NCBI GenBank assembly: GCA_021228405.1
Contig: JAJQRF010000008.1
Location: 145,027-209,026 of the forward strand
Length of the DNA stretch: 64,000 nucleotides
Direction of reading: 5' to 3'
Source of the DNA: Pyrinomonadaceae bacterium
Lineage (GTDB): Bacteria; Acidobacteriota; Blastocatellia; Pyrinomonadales; Pyrinomonadaceae
Each line of letters starts with the position of its first letter. Position 1 is the stretch's first letter. This document shows positions 42,294 through 50,930 of the stretch, piece after piece. Below the pieces are notes generated by a model that did no database searches, was not told where the DNA came from, and saw only the letters and a program-made list of their open reading frames with translations. The position numbers and the translations under genes were made by a program.

Positions 42294-42923
42294 ATGAAAA
42301 AAATCTCTCTTTTATTTGTCGCCCTGCTGGTTTTCAACTTAATTTTCGCATCCGAAGCGTTTGCCTGTGCTTGCTGTGCCGAGCGCGGCGAATATCGTAT
42401 CTCGACCGCGAAACCGACCGAATATGAGATCGGGCTTTTGCAGGATATGAAATATGCCGAATCTGCCGAGCTTTACACCGATGCCGCAGGTTTCGACAGC
42501 ATCAAAGGACTGAACGGCATTATCAAAGGATATGAGGCTTTCGACTGGTCTTCGTCAACCGAATACTTTTCGCTGACCAACAGCTTTGCCGCCAAAAAAT
42601 GGAAATTCAGCTTCAAAACTGCCGACGGCAAAAACGGTGTTCTGACGTTGCCGATGCCGACTTCGATGGTTCAGTTTGCCGCCGATACGCACGAAAACGA
42701 TAAAGGCGCAGAACCGATTTTGTATAAGGAATGGCGTTTTAAAGGGACGGTTCAAAGCGGAAACGGATTTTTCGCTTCGAGCATCGTGAAACCGACGACT
42801 TATTTCCTCGTTCTGCAAGGTCGCGGAAACAACTGCACAAATGCCGAGGACTTCAAATATTGGCGGCTTGAAATAACGGGCAGTAAAGCCGATTATGCTT
42901 TTTTCGGCAAAATGAATCCGTAA
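42294..42923 (+). CDS. Exported Cys-rich-start protein of unknown function
   Basis: 209 residues. The signal peptide (LLFVALLVFNLIFASEAFA) is directly followed by CACCAERGEY, so three cysteines lie at the mature N-terminus. The remainder is beta-rich (YFSLTNSFAAKKWKFSFKT, FVLVLQGRGNNC-like end) with two further cysteine-containing segments and no family I recognise. It is the third gene in this region whose leader carries the E-type RNA element, which links it to the secreted peptidases. A terminator shared with the convergent sigma gene follows. Confidence 0.75.
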   Translation: MKKISLLFVALLVFNLIFASEAFACACCAERGEYRISTAKPTEYEIGLLQDMKYAESAELYTDAAGFDSIKGLNGIIKGYEAFDWSSSTEYFSLTNSFAAKKWKFSFKTADGKNGVLTLPMPTSMVQFAADTHENDKGAEPILYKEWRFKGTVQSGNGFFASSIVKPTTYFLVLQGRGNNCTNAEDFKYWRLEITGSKADYAFFGKMNP

Positions 42924-42951
42924 AATCCGAAGATGGTTTTTTCCAGAATAA

Positions 42952-42978
42952 AAGGGCGACCCCGGAACGGTCGCCCTT
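42952..42978. terminator. Bidirectional intrinsic terminator
   Basis: A 10-bp stem AAGGGCGACC with GGTCGCCCTT has a 7-base loop between convergent genes. It lies 28 bases after the stop at 42923 and 8 bases from the stop at 42986. Confidence 0.88.
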
Positions 42979-42985
42979 CTTAGTT

Positions 42986-43564
42986 TTAAGCCGTGATCGC
43001 ATTTGAATCTTTTCTGAATTTATAACTCATCGCATCTCTGACACGTTTGAAACCGCGCCTGATGTGCGTTTTGACCGTTCCGAGCGGAATGCCCGTGCGG
43101 TCGGCGATCTCGCCGTGCGACATTCCCTCGTAAATGTTCAGATACATCATTTCGCGTTGTTCCGTGCGAAGTCCGTTCATAACCTTAACAGCTTGTTTCG
43201 CTTCTATTTGTTTATAAACCGCAGACTCATAACCGGCGGTCACAAAAACCTCTTCGAGCGAATGGACGTTCGGACGACGATAAACCCTGCGGACGCGGTC
43301 GATCAAACGGCGGCGGGCGATCAGGGCGATAAAAGTTATTTCTTTTGCTTTTTGTTCATCGAAACGCGCCGCGTTTTGCCAGATTTCGGTAAAAATTTCC
43401 TGAACTGCGTCTTCGGCATCTTCGCGCGTGACGGAATATTTTTTCGCCAATCCCCAGATCAGCCTGCCGTATTGTTTGATGCAATCTTCAACGGCTGTCG
43501 GTTCGCCGGCGGCGATCCGTTTCAAAATAGTTACGGGTTGTTGTTCAAGGGGTAAAAAGTTCAT
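42986..43564 (-). CDS. ECF-type sigma factor
   Basis: 192 residues. Region 2 is canonical (IKQYGRLIWGLAKKYSVTREDAEDAVQEIFTEIWQNA, given here as landmarks), and region 4 contains LRTEQREMMYLNIYEGMSHGE then IADRTGIPLGTVKTHIRRGF. It resembles the SigK-like ECF group. GGAG precedes the ATG. No anti-sigma gene is adjacent on this strand, so its inhibitor or signal is unknown. It is divergent from the second sigma gene at 43725. Confidence 0.93.
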   Translation of the reverse strand: MNFLPLEQQPVTILKRIAAGEPTAVEDCIKQYGRLIWGLAKKYSVTREDAEDAVQEIFTEIWQNAARFDEQKAKEITFIALIARRRLIDRVRRVYRRPNVHSLEEVFVTAGYESAVYKQIEAKQAVKVMNGLRTEQREMMYLNIYEGMSHGEIADRTGIPLGTVKTHIRRGFKRVRDAMSYKFRKDSNAITA

Positions 43565-43724
43565 TTTATTAGCTCCAAAAATTTAATCGAAATTGTCTTT
43601 CAACCCATTACGCGAAGTTTTTTTCCGAAAACCACAATAACCTGGAAAAAATAATTGATTTTTTTTAAATTCAGGATAAAATTTGCCTGAAATCGTGATT
43701 AATATCTGAATCTATCGAATCAAA

Positions 43725-44294
43725 ATGAGCGAAGATTTTGCTTCAAAAGACGCAAAAGAAGTTACCAGACTTTTGCAAAACTTGAACGAAGGCAAGCCAG
43801 AGGCGGCTGATGCGTTGATTCCGCTTGTTTACACGGAACTCAGGAAACTTGCCGCTCATTATCTAAAGTCCGAACGAAAAGGACATACTTTGCAGCCGAC
43901 CGCGCTCGTTCACGAAGCGTTTCTGCGGCTGGTCGAACAGGAAACGAAGTGGCAGAACCGCAATCATTTTTTTGCGATGGCAGCCAGTCTGATGCGGCGG
44001 ATTTTGGTCGATTATGCGCGCGGGCGCAATGCCGAAAAACGCGGCGGAGCAACCGAGAAAATCTCTCTGGAAGACGCTTTTGTTTTCGTCAAAGAGAAAC
44101 CTGCGGCAATGATCGCGCTCGATGAAGCTCTCGAAGAACTTGCCAAAATCGATCCGCGCCGTGCAAAAGTCGTCGAGTTAAGATTTTTCGGCGGCTTGAG
44201 CAATGAAGCGATCGCGCAGGTTTTACAAGTTCATCCGAATACCGTTTTAAGAGATTGGAATCTGGCGCGTGCCTGGCTGAAAACGCAAATCTGA
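43725..44294 (+). CDS. ECF-type sigma factor of the Acidobacteria/Planctomycetes group
   Basis: 189 residues. The diagnostic phrases of this ECF group are all present: ELRKLAAHYLKSERKGHTLQ, PTALVHEAFLRLVEQ, FFAMAASLMRRILVDYARGR and VVELRFFGGLSNEAIAQVL. Members usually sit directly upstream of a Hanks-type kinase gene, as here (82 bp to 44377). This has been taken as a sign that the kinase replaces the anti-sigma factor in control. Cytoplasmic. An ATG at 43725 with no strong ribosome site is the only reasonable start. Confidence 0.95.
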   Translation: MSEDFASKDAKEVTRLLQNLNEGKPEAADALIPLVYTELRKLAAHYLKSERKGHTLQPTALVHEAFLRLVEQETKWQNRNHFFAMAASLMRRILVDYARGRNAEKRGGATEKISLEDAFVFVKEKPAAMIALDEALEELAKIDPRRAKVVELRFFGGLSNEAIAQVLQVHPNTVLRDWNLARAWLKTQI

Positions 44295-44376
44295 GAAATT
44301 TAACCGCAAAGACACGGGAAAGCAAAGAAACCATTTCTCCTGCTTTTCAAGCTGAAAGCACCGTGGCGAAAATAAA

Positions 44377-47300
44377 ATGAATAAAGAAAAATGGCAGGAA
44401 ATCAGCAAAATCTTTCATCTCGCTTTGAAAAAAAATGCGGATGAGCTTCCTGCTTTTTTGGACAGTGTTTGCGAAGGCGATTCGGAAATGCGGCTGGAAC
44501 TCGAAAGATTGATAAATGCAAGTTTTTCGGAAGACAGCTTTATCGATTCGCCGAAGATCGGGCTGGCAACGCTCGAAAACCAGCCGAAACTCAAAAACGG
44601 CGAAAAGATCGGTTCCTTTGAAATCATAAAACTGATCGGAACGGGCGGAATGGGCGAAGTTTACCTGGCAAAAGACCTTCGTTTAAATCGCCGCATCGCA
44701 CTTAAAATCTTACCGCCGAACACGGAGCCGGACACGAACGCCAACCGCCGTTTTTTGCGTGAAGCGCAATCTGCCGCGTCGCTCGAACACCCGCATATCT
44801 GCACGATTCACGAGATCGGCGAACACAACGGTTTCAATTTTATCGTGATGCAATATGTCGAGGGTGAAACGCTTTCGGCAAAGATCAAAAGCGGAAGTCT
44901 GAAACCGCAGGAAGCACTCGATATTACGATTCAGATTGCCGACGCACTTTCGGAGGCGCATTCTCACCGCATCGTTCACCGCGACATAAAACCTGCAAAC
45001 ATAATAGTTTCTGCAAACAATCAGGTGAAAGTGCTGGATTTCGGCTTGGCAAAACACATTGTTTTCGATTCGGGCGAAAACGAATCGAGCTTTAAAACCA
45101 TTCTTAGCCAACCCGGAATGATCGTCGGAACGATTTCCTATATGTCGCCCGAACAGGTTCGCGGATCGGAAGCCGACGAACGAAGCGATTTGTGGAGTTT
45201 GGGCGTTTGCTTATACGAAATGCTTTTCGGAAAAACTCCTTTTCCGGGCGAAAATTCGGTCGAAAAACTCGCGGCGATACTTTATCAGGAACCGGAAAAA
45301 CGCACCGGGATTCCCGCTGAATTGAGTGAAATTCTGGATAAATCCCTGCAAAAGAACGCGGAGAAACGCTATCAAACCGCCGATGAATTTACTGCCGACC
45401 TGAAACGCATTAAACAGGAATTCGATTTTGCCGAACAGCTTCAAATTCACGCAACGAGCGGTTCGCGCGATAAGGAAATCCACGAAACGCTGACGCAGTA
45501 TCTTGCCGAACACCCGACGATCGCGATGCAGAATTTTCAAACGCAATCTCTGAAACCGAAATTTCGCTGGAAAACCTTTGTTTTTTTCGGTCTGGTTTTG
45601 GCTCTCCTGACGACAGGCGGATATTTTTTGATGAAAAATTACCAGATCGAAAAGGCACGGGAAAATCTGAAAAAAGCCGAAGAACTCGGCAGATCGGAGC
45701 AAAATTTTGAGGCTTACGACCTGGCATTGGAGGTTGAGAAAGTTTTGCCGGATGATGTAAATCTGAAAAAACTGCTCCCGACAATTTCCGACTCGCTTTC
45801 GGTAAATTCAACGCCCGACGGCGCAAAAATCTATCTTCGCCGATTTCAGCCCGACCGCGACGGGAAATTTCCCGAAAAACAATTTATCGGGCAAACTCCG
45901 CTGAACGATCTGCGAATCGCTCGCGGAAACTATATTCTGCAAATCGAAAAGGAAGGCTTCACGTCGTTCGAGCGGACGATTTCGGGAACACTGCCCCGTA
46001 TCGGCGGAAGCTTTATCGAAACGCCGCCGCTCAAGATCGATGCAAAATTGATCGAAAAGGAAAAAAATCCGCCGCAGATGGTTTATATTCCGGCAAGCGA
46101 TTACACGTTGGTCAGTTGGTCGCGTTCGACCGAAACGAGGGTGCATCTTGACGATTATTTTATTGATAAATTTGAAGTCACAAACGCCGAATTCAAAGAA
46201 TTTATCAATGCCGGCGGTTACATCAAACCGGAATTATGGAAAGTCCCGTTCATCAAAGACGGCAGAGAAATTTCGATGCAAGCCGGTCTGCACGAGCTGA
46301 AGGACAGAACGGGGCTGTCCGCGCCGCGTTCGTGGACAAATCAAAATTTTCCTGCCGGAAAGGAAAATTTTCCGGTCACGGATATTACATGGTATGAAGC
46401 CGCCGCATATGCCGAATTTCGCGGGAAAAAACTTCCGACCATCTTCCAGTGGGAAAAAGCCGCCCGCGACGGAATGTTCGATCCACGCTATAACGCGATG
46501 CCGTGGGGATTTATCAGGCAAGGCGACACAACCGACAATCGCGCCAATTTTCGCGGAACGGGAACCGTTTCCGTCACTGAAAACGAATTCGGAATGAGTC
46601 CGTTCGGCGTGCTCAATATGGCTGGAAACGTTTCCGAATGGAACGCCAATCAAAGTCCCGAAGGCTTTATTACAAGCGGCGGCGCGTGGAACGATCTCGC
46701 TTATTCGTTCGGCGATTACGGTATTTATCCGGGTTTCTATTCGGCAAACCGCATCGGCTTTCGCTGTGTCAAACCCGTTTCCGAAACGTTCGGCAATCAG
46801 GGCGCGCAGATGATCCCGCCTGCCGCAACGCCCGAATACAAGGTTTCGACCGAAGCGGAATTAAAAATCTGGCTTTCGCATTATGAATACGATAAAAAGC
46901 CGCTCAATCCGCAAATCGTCGAATCGGTCGAAACCGAAGACTGGCGGCGTGAAAAGATCGTTTTTACAGGCGAGGGCGAAGAAAAAACGATTGCTTATCT
47001 CTATTTGCCGAAAAATTTCGCGCGCCCTTTACAGATCATCCATTACGTTCCGCCGGGTGACGTGGTGCGTGGAATCCGCAGTTTACCCGATTCGATCGAG
47101 ATGTTTGCAACGCCTTTCATCAAATCGGGACGGGCTGTTTTCGGAGTGGTTTTAAAGGGTTACATCGAAAGACCCTTTCCGAAAAGCTATACTCTGCCGG
47201 AAGTTTCAAGCGTCGAATTTCGTAAACAAATGGTCAATTGGATCACAGATTTGCGGCGCGGAGTCGATTATCTCGAAACGCGCGAAGACCTGAACTTTCA

Positions 47301-47661
47301 AAAATTCGCTTTTCTCGGCATTTCAAACGGGGCAAATGTCGGTTTGGTTTTGACCGCTGTCGAAACCCGCTATAAAACTCTCGTTTTTGAAAGTGCCGGG
47401 CTTGAGAAGGAATTTCAAAAACGGATTCCCGAAACTTCCCCGATAAATTTCGCGCCGCATATCAAAACTCAAAAGCTCATCATCAACGGACGCTTCGACG
47501 AAACATTTCCATACAATACGGATGCAAAACCGCTTTTCAAACTTCTGCGCGACCCGAAAAAGATCATTCTCTATGACGGCGGACATATCCCGACCATCGA
47601 ATTTCTTGCTCCGACGGTTAATAACTGGCTCGATGAAACACTCGGAAGCGTCGGCAAATAA
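44377..47661 (+). CDS. Ser/Thr kinase - FGE-sulfatase - alpha/beta hydrolase fusion
   Basis: 1094 residues. A short N-terminal helix bundle (1-60) is followed by a Hanks-type kinase (about 80-345: GTGGMG 88-93, Lys110, HRD 201-203, DFG 221-223), one transmembrane helix (about 399-419) and a PEGA-like beta domain (472-557). A formylglycine-generating-enzyme/SUMF1 domain follows (about 565-800: DITWYEAAAYAEFRGKKLP, MAGNVSEWN, RIGFRCVKP). The protein ends with an alpha/beta-hydrolase-like domain (about 860-1090) with GISNG (Ser983), Asp1041 and His1070 as a plausible triad. The first part is cytoplasmic and the rest is exported. The kinase-FGE pairing is known in this phylum. Addition of a hydrolase is less common. 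Confidence 0.9.
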   Translation: MNKEKWQEISKIFHLALKKNADELPAFLDSVCEGDSEMRLELERLINASFSEDSFIDSPKIGLATLENQPKLKNGEKIGSFEIIKLIGTGGMGEVYLAKDLRLNRRIALKILPPNTEPDTNANRRFLREAQSAASLEHPHICTIHEIGEHNGFNFIVMQYVEGETLSAKIKSGSLKPQEALDITIQIADALSEAHSHRIVHRDIKPANIIVSANNQVKVLDFGLAKHIVFDSGENESSFKTILSQPGMIVGTISYMSPEQVRGSEADERSDLWSLGVCLYEMLFGKTPFPGENSVEKLAAILYQEPEKRTGIPAELSEILDKSLQKNAEKRYQTADEFTADLKRIKQEFDFAEQLQIHATSGSRDKEIHETLTQYLAEHPTIAMQNFQTQSLKPKFRWKTFVFFGLVLALLTTGGYFLMKNYQIEKARENLKKAEELGRSEQNFEAYDLALEVEKVLPDDVNLKKLLPTISDSLSVNSTPDGAKIYLRRFQPDRDGKFPEKQFIGQTPLNDLRIARGNYILQIEKEGFTSFERTISGTLPRIGGSFIETPPLKIDAKLIEKEKNPPQMVYIPASDYTLVSWSRSTETRVHLDDYFIDKFEVTNAEFKEFINAGGYIKPELWKVPFIKDGREISMQAGLHELKDRTGLSAPRSWTNQNFPAGKENFPVTDITWYEAAAYAEFRGKKLPTIFQWEKAARDGMFDPRYNAMPWGFIRQGDTTDNRANFRGTGTVSVTENEFGMSPFGVLNMAGNVSEWNANQSPEGFITSGGAWNDLAYSFGDYGIYPGFYSANRIGFRCVKPVSETFGNQGAQMIPPAATPEYKVSTEAELKIWLSHYEYDKKPLNPQIVESVETEDWRREKIVFTGEGEEKTIAYLYLPKNFARPLQIIHYVPPGDVVRGIRSLPDSIEMFATPFIKSGRAVFGVVLKGYIERPFPKSYTLPEVSSVEFRKQMVNWITDLRRGVDYLETREDLNFQKFAFLGISNGANVGLVLTAVETRYKTLVFESAGLEKEFQKRIPETSPINFAPHIKTQKLIINGRFDETFPYNTDAKPLFKLLRDPKKIILYDGGHIPTIEFLAPTVNNWLDETLGSVGK

Positions 47662-47812
47662 ACCAATGAAGGTAAAAGAGTTTTCTCTTTATTCATAACA
47701 TTGTCAATGAAAACAACAATATTCGCGCACATTTTCAAAGGATTTTCGACTCCGATCTTTGCTTATCTGCTTGACAGGTTTCATCGAAAAAAGCATTATT
47801 AAATTTAACTTT

Positions 47813-47862
47813 CGTGGTGAGTTAATGCGACTTGCGACCACGTTAAATAAGCCGCTAAACAG
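47813..47862 (+). ncRNA. SAM-II riboswitch
   Basis: CGTGGTGAGTTAATGCGACT, TGCGACCACGTTAAATAAGC and CGCTAAAC follow one another and match the SAM-II layout: P1 GTGG/CCAC, the conserved CTTGC, the A-rich joining segment, and the terminal GCTAAA that forms the pseudoknot. It lies upstream of a methionine-synthesis gene, the expected regulon. A terminator hairpin 25 bases later (47888-47911) gives a clear expression platform. Confidence 0.88.
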
Positions 47863-47887
47863 CTATCAGGACAAAATTTTACGAAGG

Positions 47888-47911
47888 TCTCGCTGTTTCG
47901 GCGAGATTTTT
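47888..47911 (+). terminator. Riboswitch-linked intrinsic terminator
   Basis: A 6-bp stem TCTCGC/GCGAGA has a 7-base loop and a run of five T, 66 bases before the coding start at 47978. Placement between the SAM-II aptamer and the gene suggests SAM-dependent premature termination. Confidence 0.75.
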
Positions 47912-47977
47912 CATTTTATAAAGGTCTTTGCAAAACATAAATCAAAGACTAAGAATCAAAGACCAAAAACCAAATTT

Positions 47978-49867
47978 ATGAAAAACTTTCGAGAATTGAT
48001 CGAGTCAGACGGAATTTACGTTTTTGACGGCGCGATGGGAACGCGCCTTTACGAAAAAGGAATCTATATTAATCGTTCCTACGATGAACTTAATCTGATC
48101 GCTAAAGACCTCGTGCGCGAAGTTCACGAAGAATACGTCAAAGCCGGCGCGGAAATCATTCAAACCAACACTTTCAGCGCAAATTACAACAAGCTTCAGC
48201 AATTCGGTCTGGACTCGCAACTGCGCGAGATCAATCTTTCCGCTGTCAGGATTGCCCGCGAAGCCGCCGACGATAAAGTTTTCGTCGCCGGCACGATCGG
48301 TCCTCTCGGTTTAAGAATCGAACCTTACGGACCGACCTCGTTTGAAGAAGCGAAGACAATGTTCAAACAGCAAGCCGAAGCATTGCTCGAAGGCGGAATC
48401 GATCTTTTCGTGCTCGAAACTTTTTCCGATTTATCGGAAATTCAGCAAGCGATCAATGCCGTCAAGGAAATCTCCGATCTTCCGGTCGTCGCGCAAATTG
48501 CGATTCAAATGGACGGCAACACGGTTTTCGGCGCAACACCCGAAATTTTTACAAAACGGCTCGAAGATTGGGGCGCGGACGTGATCGGCTTAAATTGCAG
48601 TGTCGGTCCCGCTTTATTTCTGACCGCGCTCGAAAAAATGCGCGAAGTGACGACTAAAAAACTTTCCGCACAACCGAATGCCGGACTTCCGCGCGACGTT
48701 CAGGGACGGCAAATGTATATGTGTTCGCCCGAGTATATGGCGGAGTTTTCACGCAGATTTATCCAGGTCGGCGCGAGCTTTATCGGCGGTTGCTGCGGCA
48801 CGACTCCGGCACATATCAAACTTCTCTCGGACGCGATCCGCTCCGTTTCACCGCGTCAGACCGCGCAGGTTTTTATCAAACAACCCGCGACGGTCAAAGA
48901 ATTAAAGCCCGAAGATGTTTCAGTCATTCCGCTTGCCGAACGCTCGAATTGGGGAAACAAGATCGCCAACGGAAAATTTGTCACATCCGTCGAAGTCTTG
49001 CCGCCGAAAGGTTGCGACGCGGAAAAAACGCTTGCCTCGATCAAACTTTTGAAGGATGCCGGGGTCGATGCGGTAAACGTCCCCGACGGACCGCGTGCAC
49101 AAACCAGAATGTCGGCGCAGGCAACTTCCGTTCTGATCGAACGCGAAATCGGCATCGAAGCCGTTTTGCATTACTGTTGCCGCGACCGGAATCTTCTCGG
49201 AATGATGTCCGACCTGTTAGGCGCGGCGGCTCTGGATTTGCGAAATCTGTTAATAATTACGGGCGATCCGCCAAAAATGGGACCGTATCCCGATGCCACC
49301 GCCGTTTTCGATATTGATGCGATCGGTTTGACAAATATGGTCAATCGCCTCAATCACGGTTTAGATTTGGGAAATAATCCGATCGGTAAACCGACCAGCT
49401 TTTCGATCGGTGTCGGCGTAAACCCCGGCGCGGTCAATCTCGAAGAAGAAATCAAAAGATTTGAATGGAAGGTCGAAGCCGGCGCGGAATATGCCATTAC
49501 GCAACCTGTTTTCGATACCGAACAGTTACGTTCTTTTCTGGATAAAATTTCGCACGTCCGCATTCCGATCATCGCAGGAATATGGCCTCTCGTGAGCTTT
49601 AGAAACGCCGAATTTCTTCATAACGAAGTTCCGGGAGTTAATGTGACGCAGGAAATTTTGGAAAGAATGCGAAAGGCTTCGGAAATCTCCAAAGAAGCCG
49701 CCCGCGATGAAGGAATTGCCATCGCCCGCGAATCGCTTTCGGAAGTTCGTGACGTGATCGCAGGCGTGCAGGTTTCCGCACCGTTCGGAAATGTAAAATA
49801 CGCGCTTCAGGTTTTTGACGTTTTGGACGAATTCAAAGCGCGGCGCGAAACGGCAAATGTAAGCTGA
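47978..49867 (+). CDS. yitJ: Homocysteine S-methyltransferase / methylenetetrahydrofolate reductase (YitJ-like)
   Basis: 629 residues from ATG 47978. The open frame runs to 47759, but that would translate through the riboswitch. The N-terminal domain (about 1-295) is a zinc-dependent homocysteine methyltransferase with ligands Cys207 (GLNCSVGP), Cys272 and Cys273 (GGCCGTTP). The C-terminal domain (about 320-625) is an MTHFR TIM barrel (VTSVEVLPPKGCDAEKT, LLIITGDPPKMG, QPVFDTEQLRSFLDK). The fusion would couple 5-methyl-THF formation to methylation of homocysteine to methionine, and matches B. subtilis YitJ in order and length (about 612). The SAM-II riboswitch upstream should repress it when SAM is plentiful. 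Confidence 0.93.
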   Translation: MKNFRELIESDGIYVFDGAMGTRLYEKGIYINRSYDELNLIAKDLVREVHEEYVKAGAEIIQTNTFSANYNKLQQFGLDSQLREINLSAVRIAREAADDKVFVAGTIGPLGLRIEPYGPTSFEEAKTMFKQQAEALLEGGIDLFVLETFSDLSEIQQAINAVKEISDLPVVAQIAIQMDGNTVFGATPEIFTKRLEDWGADVIGLNCSVGPALFLTALEKMREVTTKKLSAQPNAGLPRDVQGRQMYMCSPEYMAEFSRRFIQVGASFIGGCCGTTPAHIKLLSDAIRSVSPRQTAQVFIKQPATVKELKPEDVSVIPLAERSNWGNKIANGKFVTSVEVLPPKGCDAEKTLASIKLLKDAGVDAVNVPDGPRAQTRMSAQATSVLIEREIGIEAVLHYCCRDRNLLGMMSDLLGAAALDLRNLLIITGDPPKMGPYPDATAVFDIDAIGLTNMVNRLNHGLDLGNNPIGKPTSFSIGVGVNPGAVNLEEEIKRFEWKVEAGAEYAITQPVFDTEQLRSFLDKISHVRIPIIAGIWPLVSFRNAEFLHNEVPGVNVTQEILERMRKASEISKEAARDEGIAIARESLSEVRDVIAGVQVSAPFGNVKYALQVFDVLDEFKARRETANVS

Positions 49868-49885
49868 TCTTAAAAATCAGCTTTT
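49861..49885 (+). terminator. Terminator overlapping the stop codon
   Basis: AAGCTGAT (49861-49868) pairs with ATCAGCTT (49876-49883) and four T follow the first CTT. The left arm includes the TGA stop of the methyltransferase gene. Confidence 0.65.
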
Positions 49886-50155
49886 CGGATAGTTTGTTTG
49901 TTTGATGATTCCCTCTTTCAATTTGTGCGGGTTCGGTTTCGGCGTTTCTATCAGTGTGAAACGGTGGTTGAATTTCTCTTCCGCCGACGTTCTGCCGTCG
50001 GGCGTTGATTGCCATTCGTATTTAACCACTGCACCGCCGGCAAATTCATAGATTCTCTCGATCCGGTCGTCATTGTAAACAGTCGGCGTTTCCCTGACGA
50101 TCTTTTCGCGTTCGTCGTTCATTATGATCGCAACGTATTCCTCGGCATTTTTCAT
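49877..50155 (-). CDS. Small protein of unknown function
   Basis: 92 residues from ATG 50155 (MKNAEEYVAIIM); an in-frame ATG at 50173 would add six. There is no signal peptide, no cysteine and no known motif. Charged residues are frequent, and a central beta-like part (IERIYEFAGGAVVKYEWQS) is followed by a basic Pro/Lys-rich tail. No good ribosome site is seen. It is convergent with the YitJ-like gene and almost abuts it. Coding status rests on frame length and composition only. Confidence 0.55.
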   Translation of the reverse strand: MKNAEEYVAIIMNDEREKIVRETPTVYNDDRIERIYEFAGGAVVKYEWQSTPDGRTSAEEKFNHRFTLIETPKPNPHKLKEGIIKQTNYPKS

Positions 50156-50281
50156 CACACCAAAATTTAACATATAAATATTTATTTCGCAGACAACTTG
50201 GAATGAATTTTGCGTTTCTCAAATATAGACAAAAATTCGTATCGTTTCGTTACGAAAATTTAGAACAAGGAGAAGTTAAAA

Positions 50282-50872
50282 ATGAAAAACGCTAAATTTT
50301 ATATTGCCGCATTCGCATTATTTTTGACACTGGGTTTAACACAAAATTCATTGGCGCAAAGTTCCAGAGAAGTTTTGCAGGGAACCGTTATCAGCTTTGG
50401 AAGCGGTTTCGATACACGCACCCGAAGTGCGTTATTTTCTTTGAATATCAATGGAGCCACGTCCGATCAGGACACGCAAAGATATTTGGATTTATTGCGT
50501 GAAGGCGGGCAGGATTCCGTTTTGAAGGCAATCGACAAACAGGATTTGGGAAGATTTTCGATCGGCGCAAACGTTGGAATTCCAATCAATTTCGTGCGTG
50601 AAAGCACGGTTGACGGAAAACGCCGAATCTTTGTCGTTTTTGAACGCTGGACGCAGTTTGCCGAACTTCGCGGCGGCTATCGTTCGCTTGATTACCCGTT
50701 CGGCGTGATCGAGTTATTTATCGATCCGAAAACGGGTAAAGGCGAGGGAACCTACATCGCGGCGGCGCGCGTCAATTGGGATAAAGACGGCAAAAACGGT
50801 CAATATCAGGTCGAGATCGAAAACTTTGCAACTTATCCGGCGCGTTTGATGGGCGTGAAAGTAGTCAAATAA
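50282..50872 (+). CDS. Exported protein of unknown function
   Basis: 196 residues. The signal peptide ends TQNSLAQ. The mature part alternates beta strands and short helices: EVLQGTVISFGSGFDTRTRS, SALFSLNINGA, FVVFERWTQFAELRGGYRS, GVIELFIDPKTGKGEGTY. I do not recognise a family. AAGGAGAAG precedes the ATG and a terminator follows, so it is a single-gene unit. Confidence 0.78.
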   Translation: MKNAKFYIAAFALFLTLGLTQNSLAQSSREVLQGTVISFGSGFDTRTRSALFSLNINGATSDQDTQRYLDLLREGGQDSVLKAIDKQDLGRFSIGANVGIPINFVRESTVDGKRRIFVVFERWTQFAELRGGYRSLDYPFGVIELFIDPKTGKGEGTYIAAARVNWDKDGKNGQYQVEIENFATYPARLMGVKVVK

Positions 50873-50896
50873 GATCGATAAAAACTCGAAAAAATA

Positions 50897-50926
50897 AAAA
50901 GAGCGGAGAGATTTCTTCGCTCTTTT
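50897..50926. terminator. Bidirectional intrinsic terminator
   Basis: An 11-bp stem (50897-50907 with 50916-50926, one wobble) has an 8-base loop with A and T flanks, between the convergent genes ending at 50872 and 50931. Confidence 0.85.
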
Positions 50927-50930
50927 ATTT

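Noticed and set aside
42173..42427. Longer frame overlapping the start of the 42294 gene
   Set aside because: It is in another frame, lacks a ribosome site, and the 42294 frame has a clear signal peptide.
47759..47977. N-terminal extension of the YitJ-like protein
   Set aside because: It would translate through the SAM-II aptamer and terminator, and the extra residues are Lys/Asn-rich with no domain. The methyltransferase domain starts at 47978.
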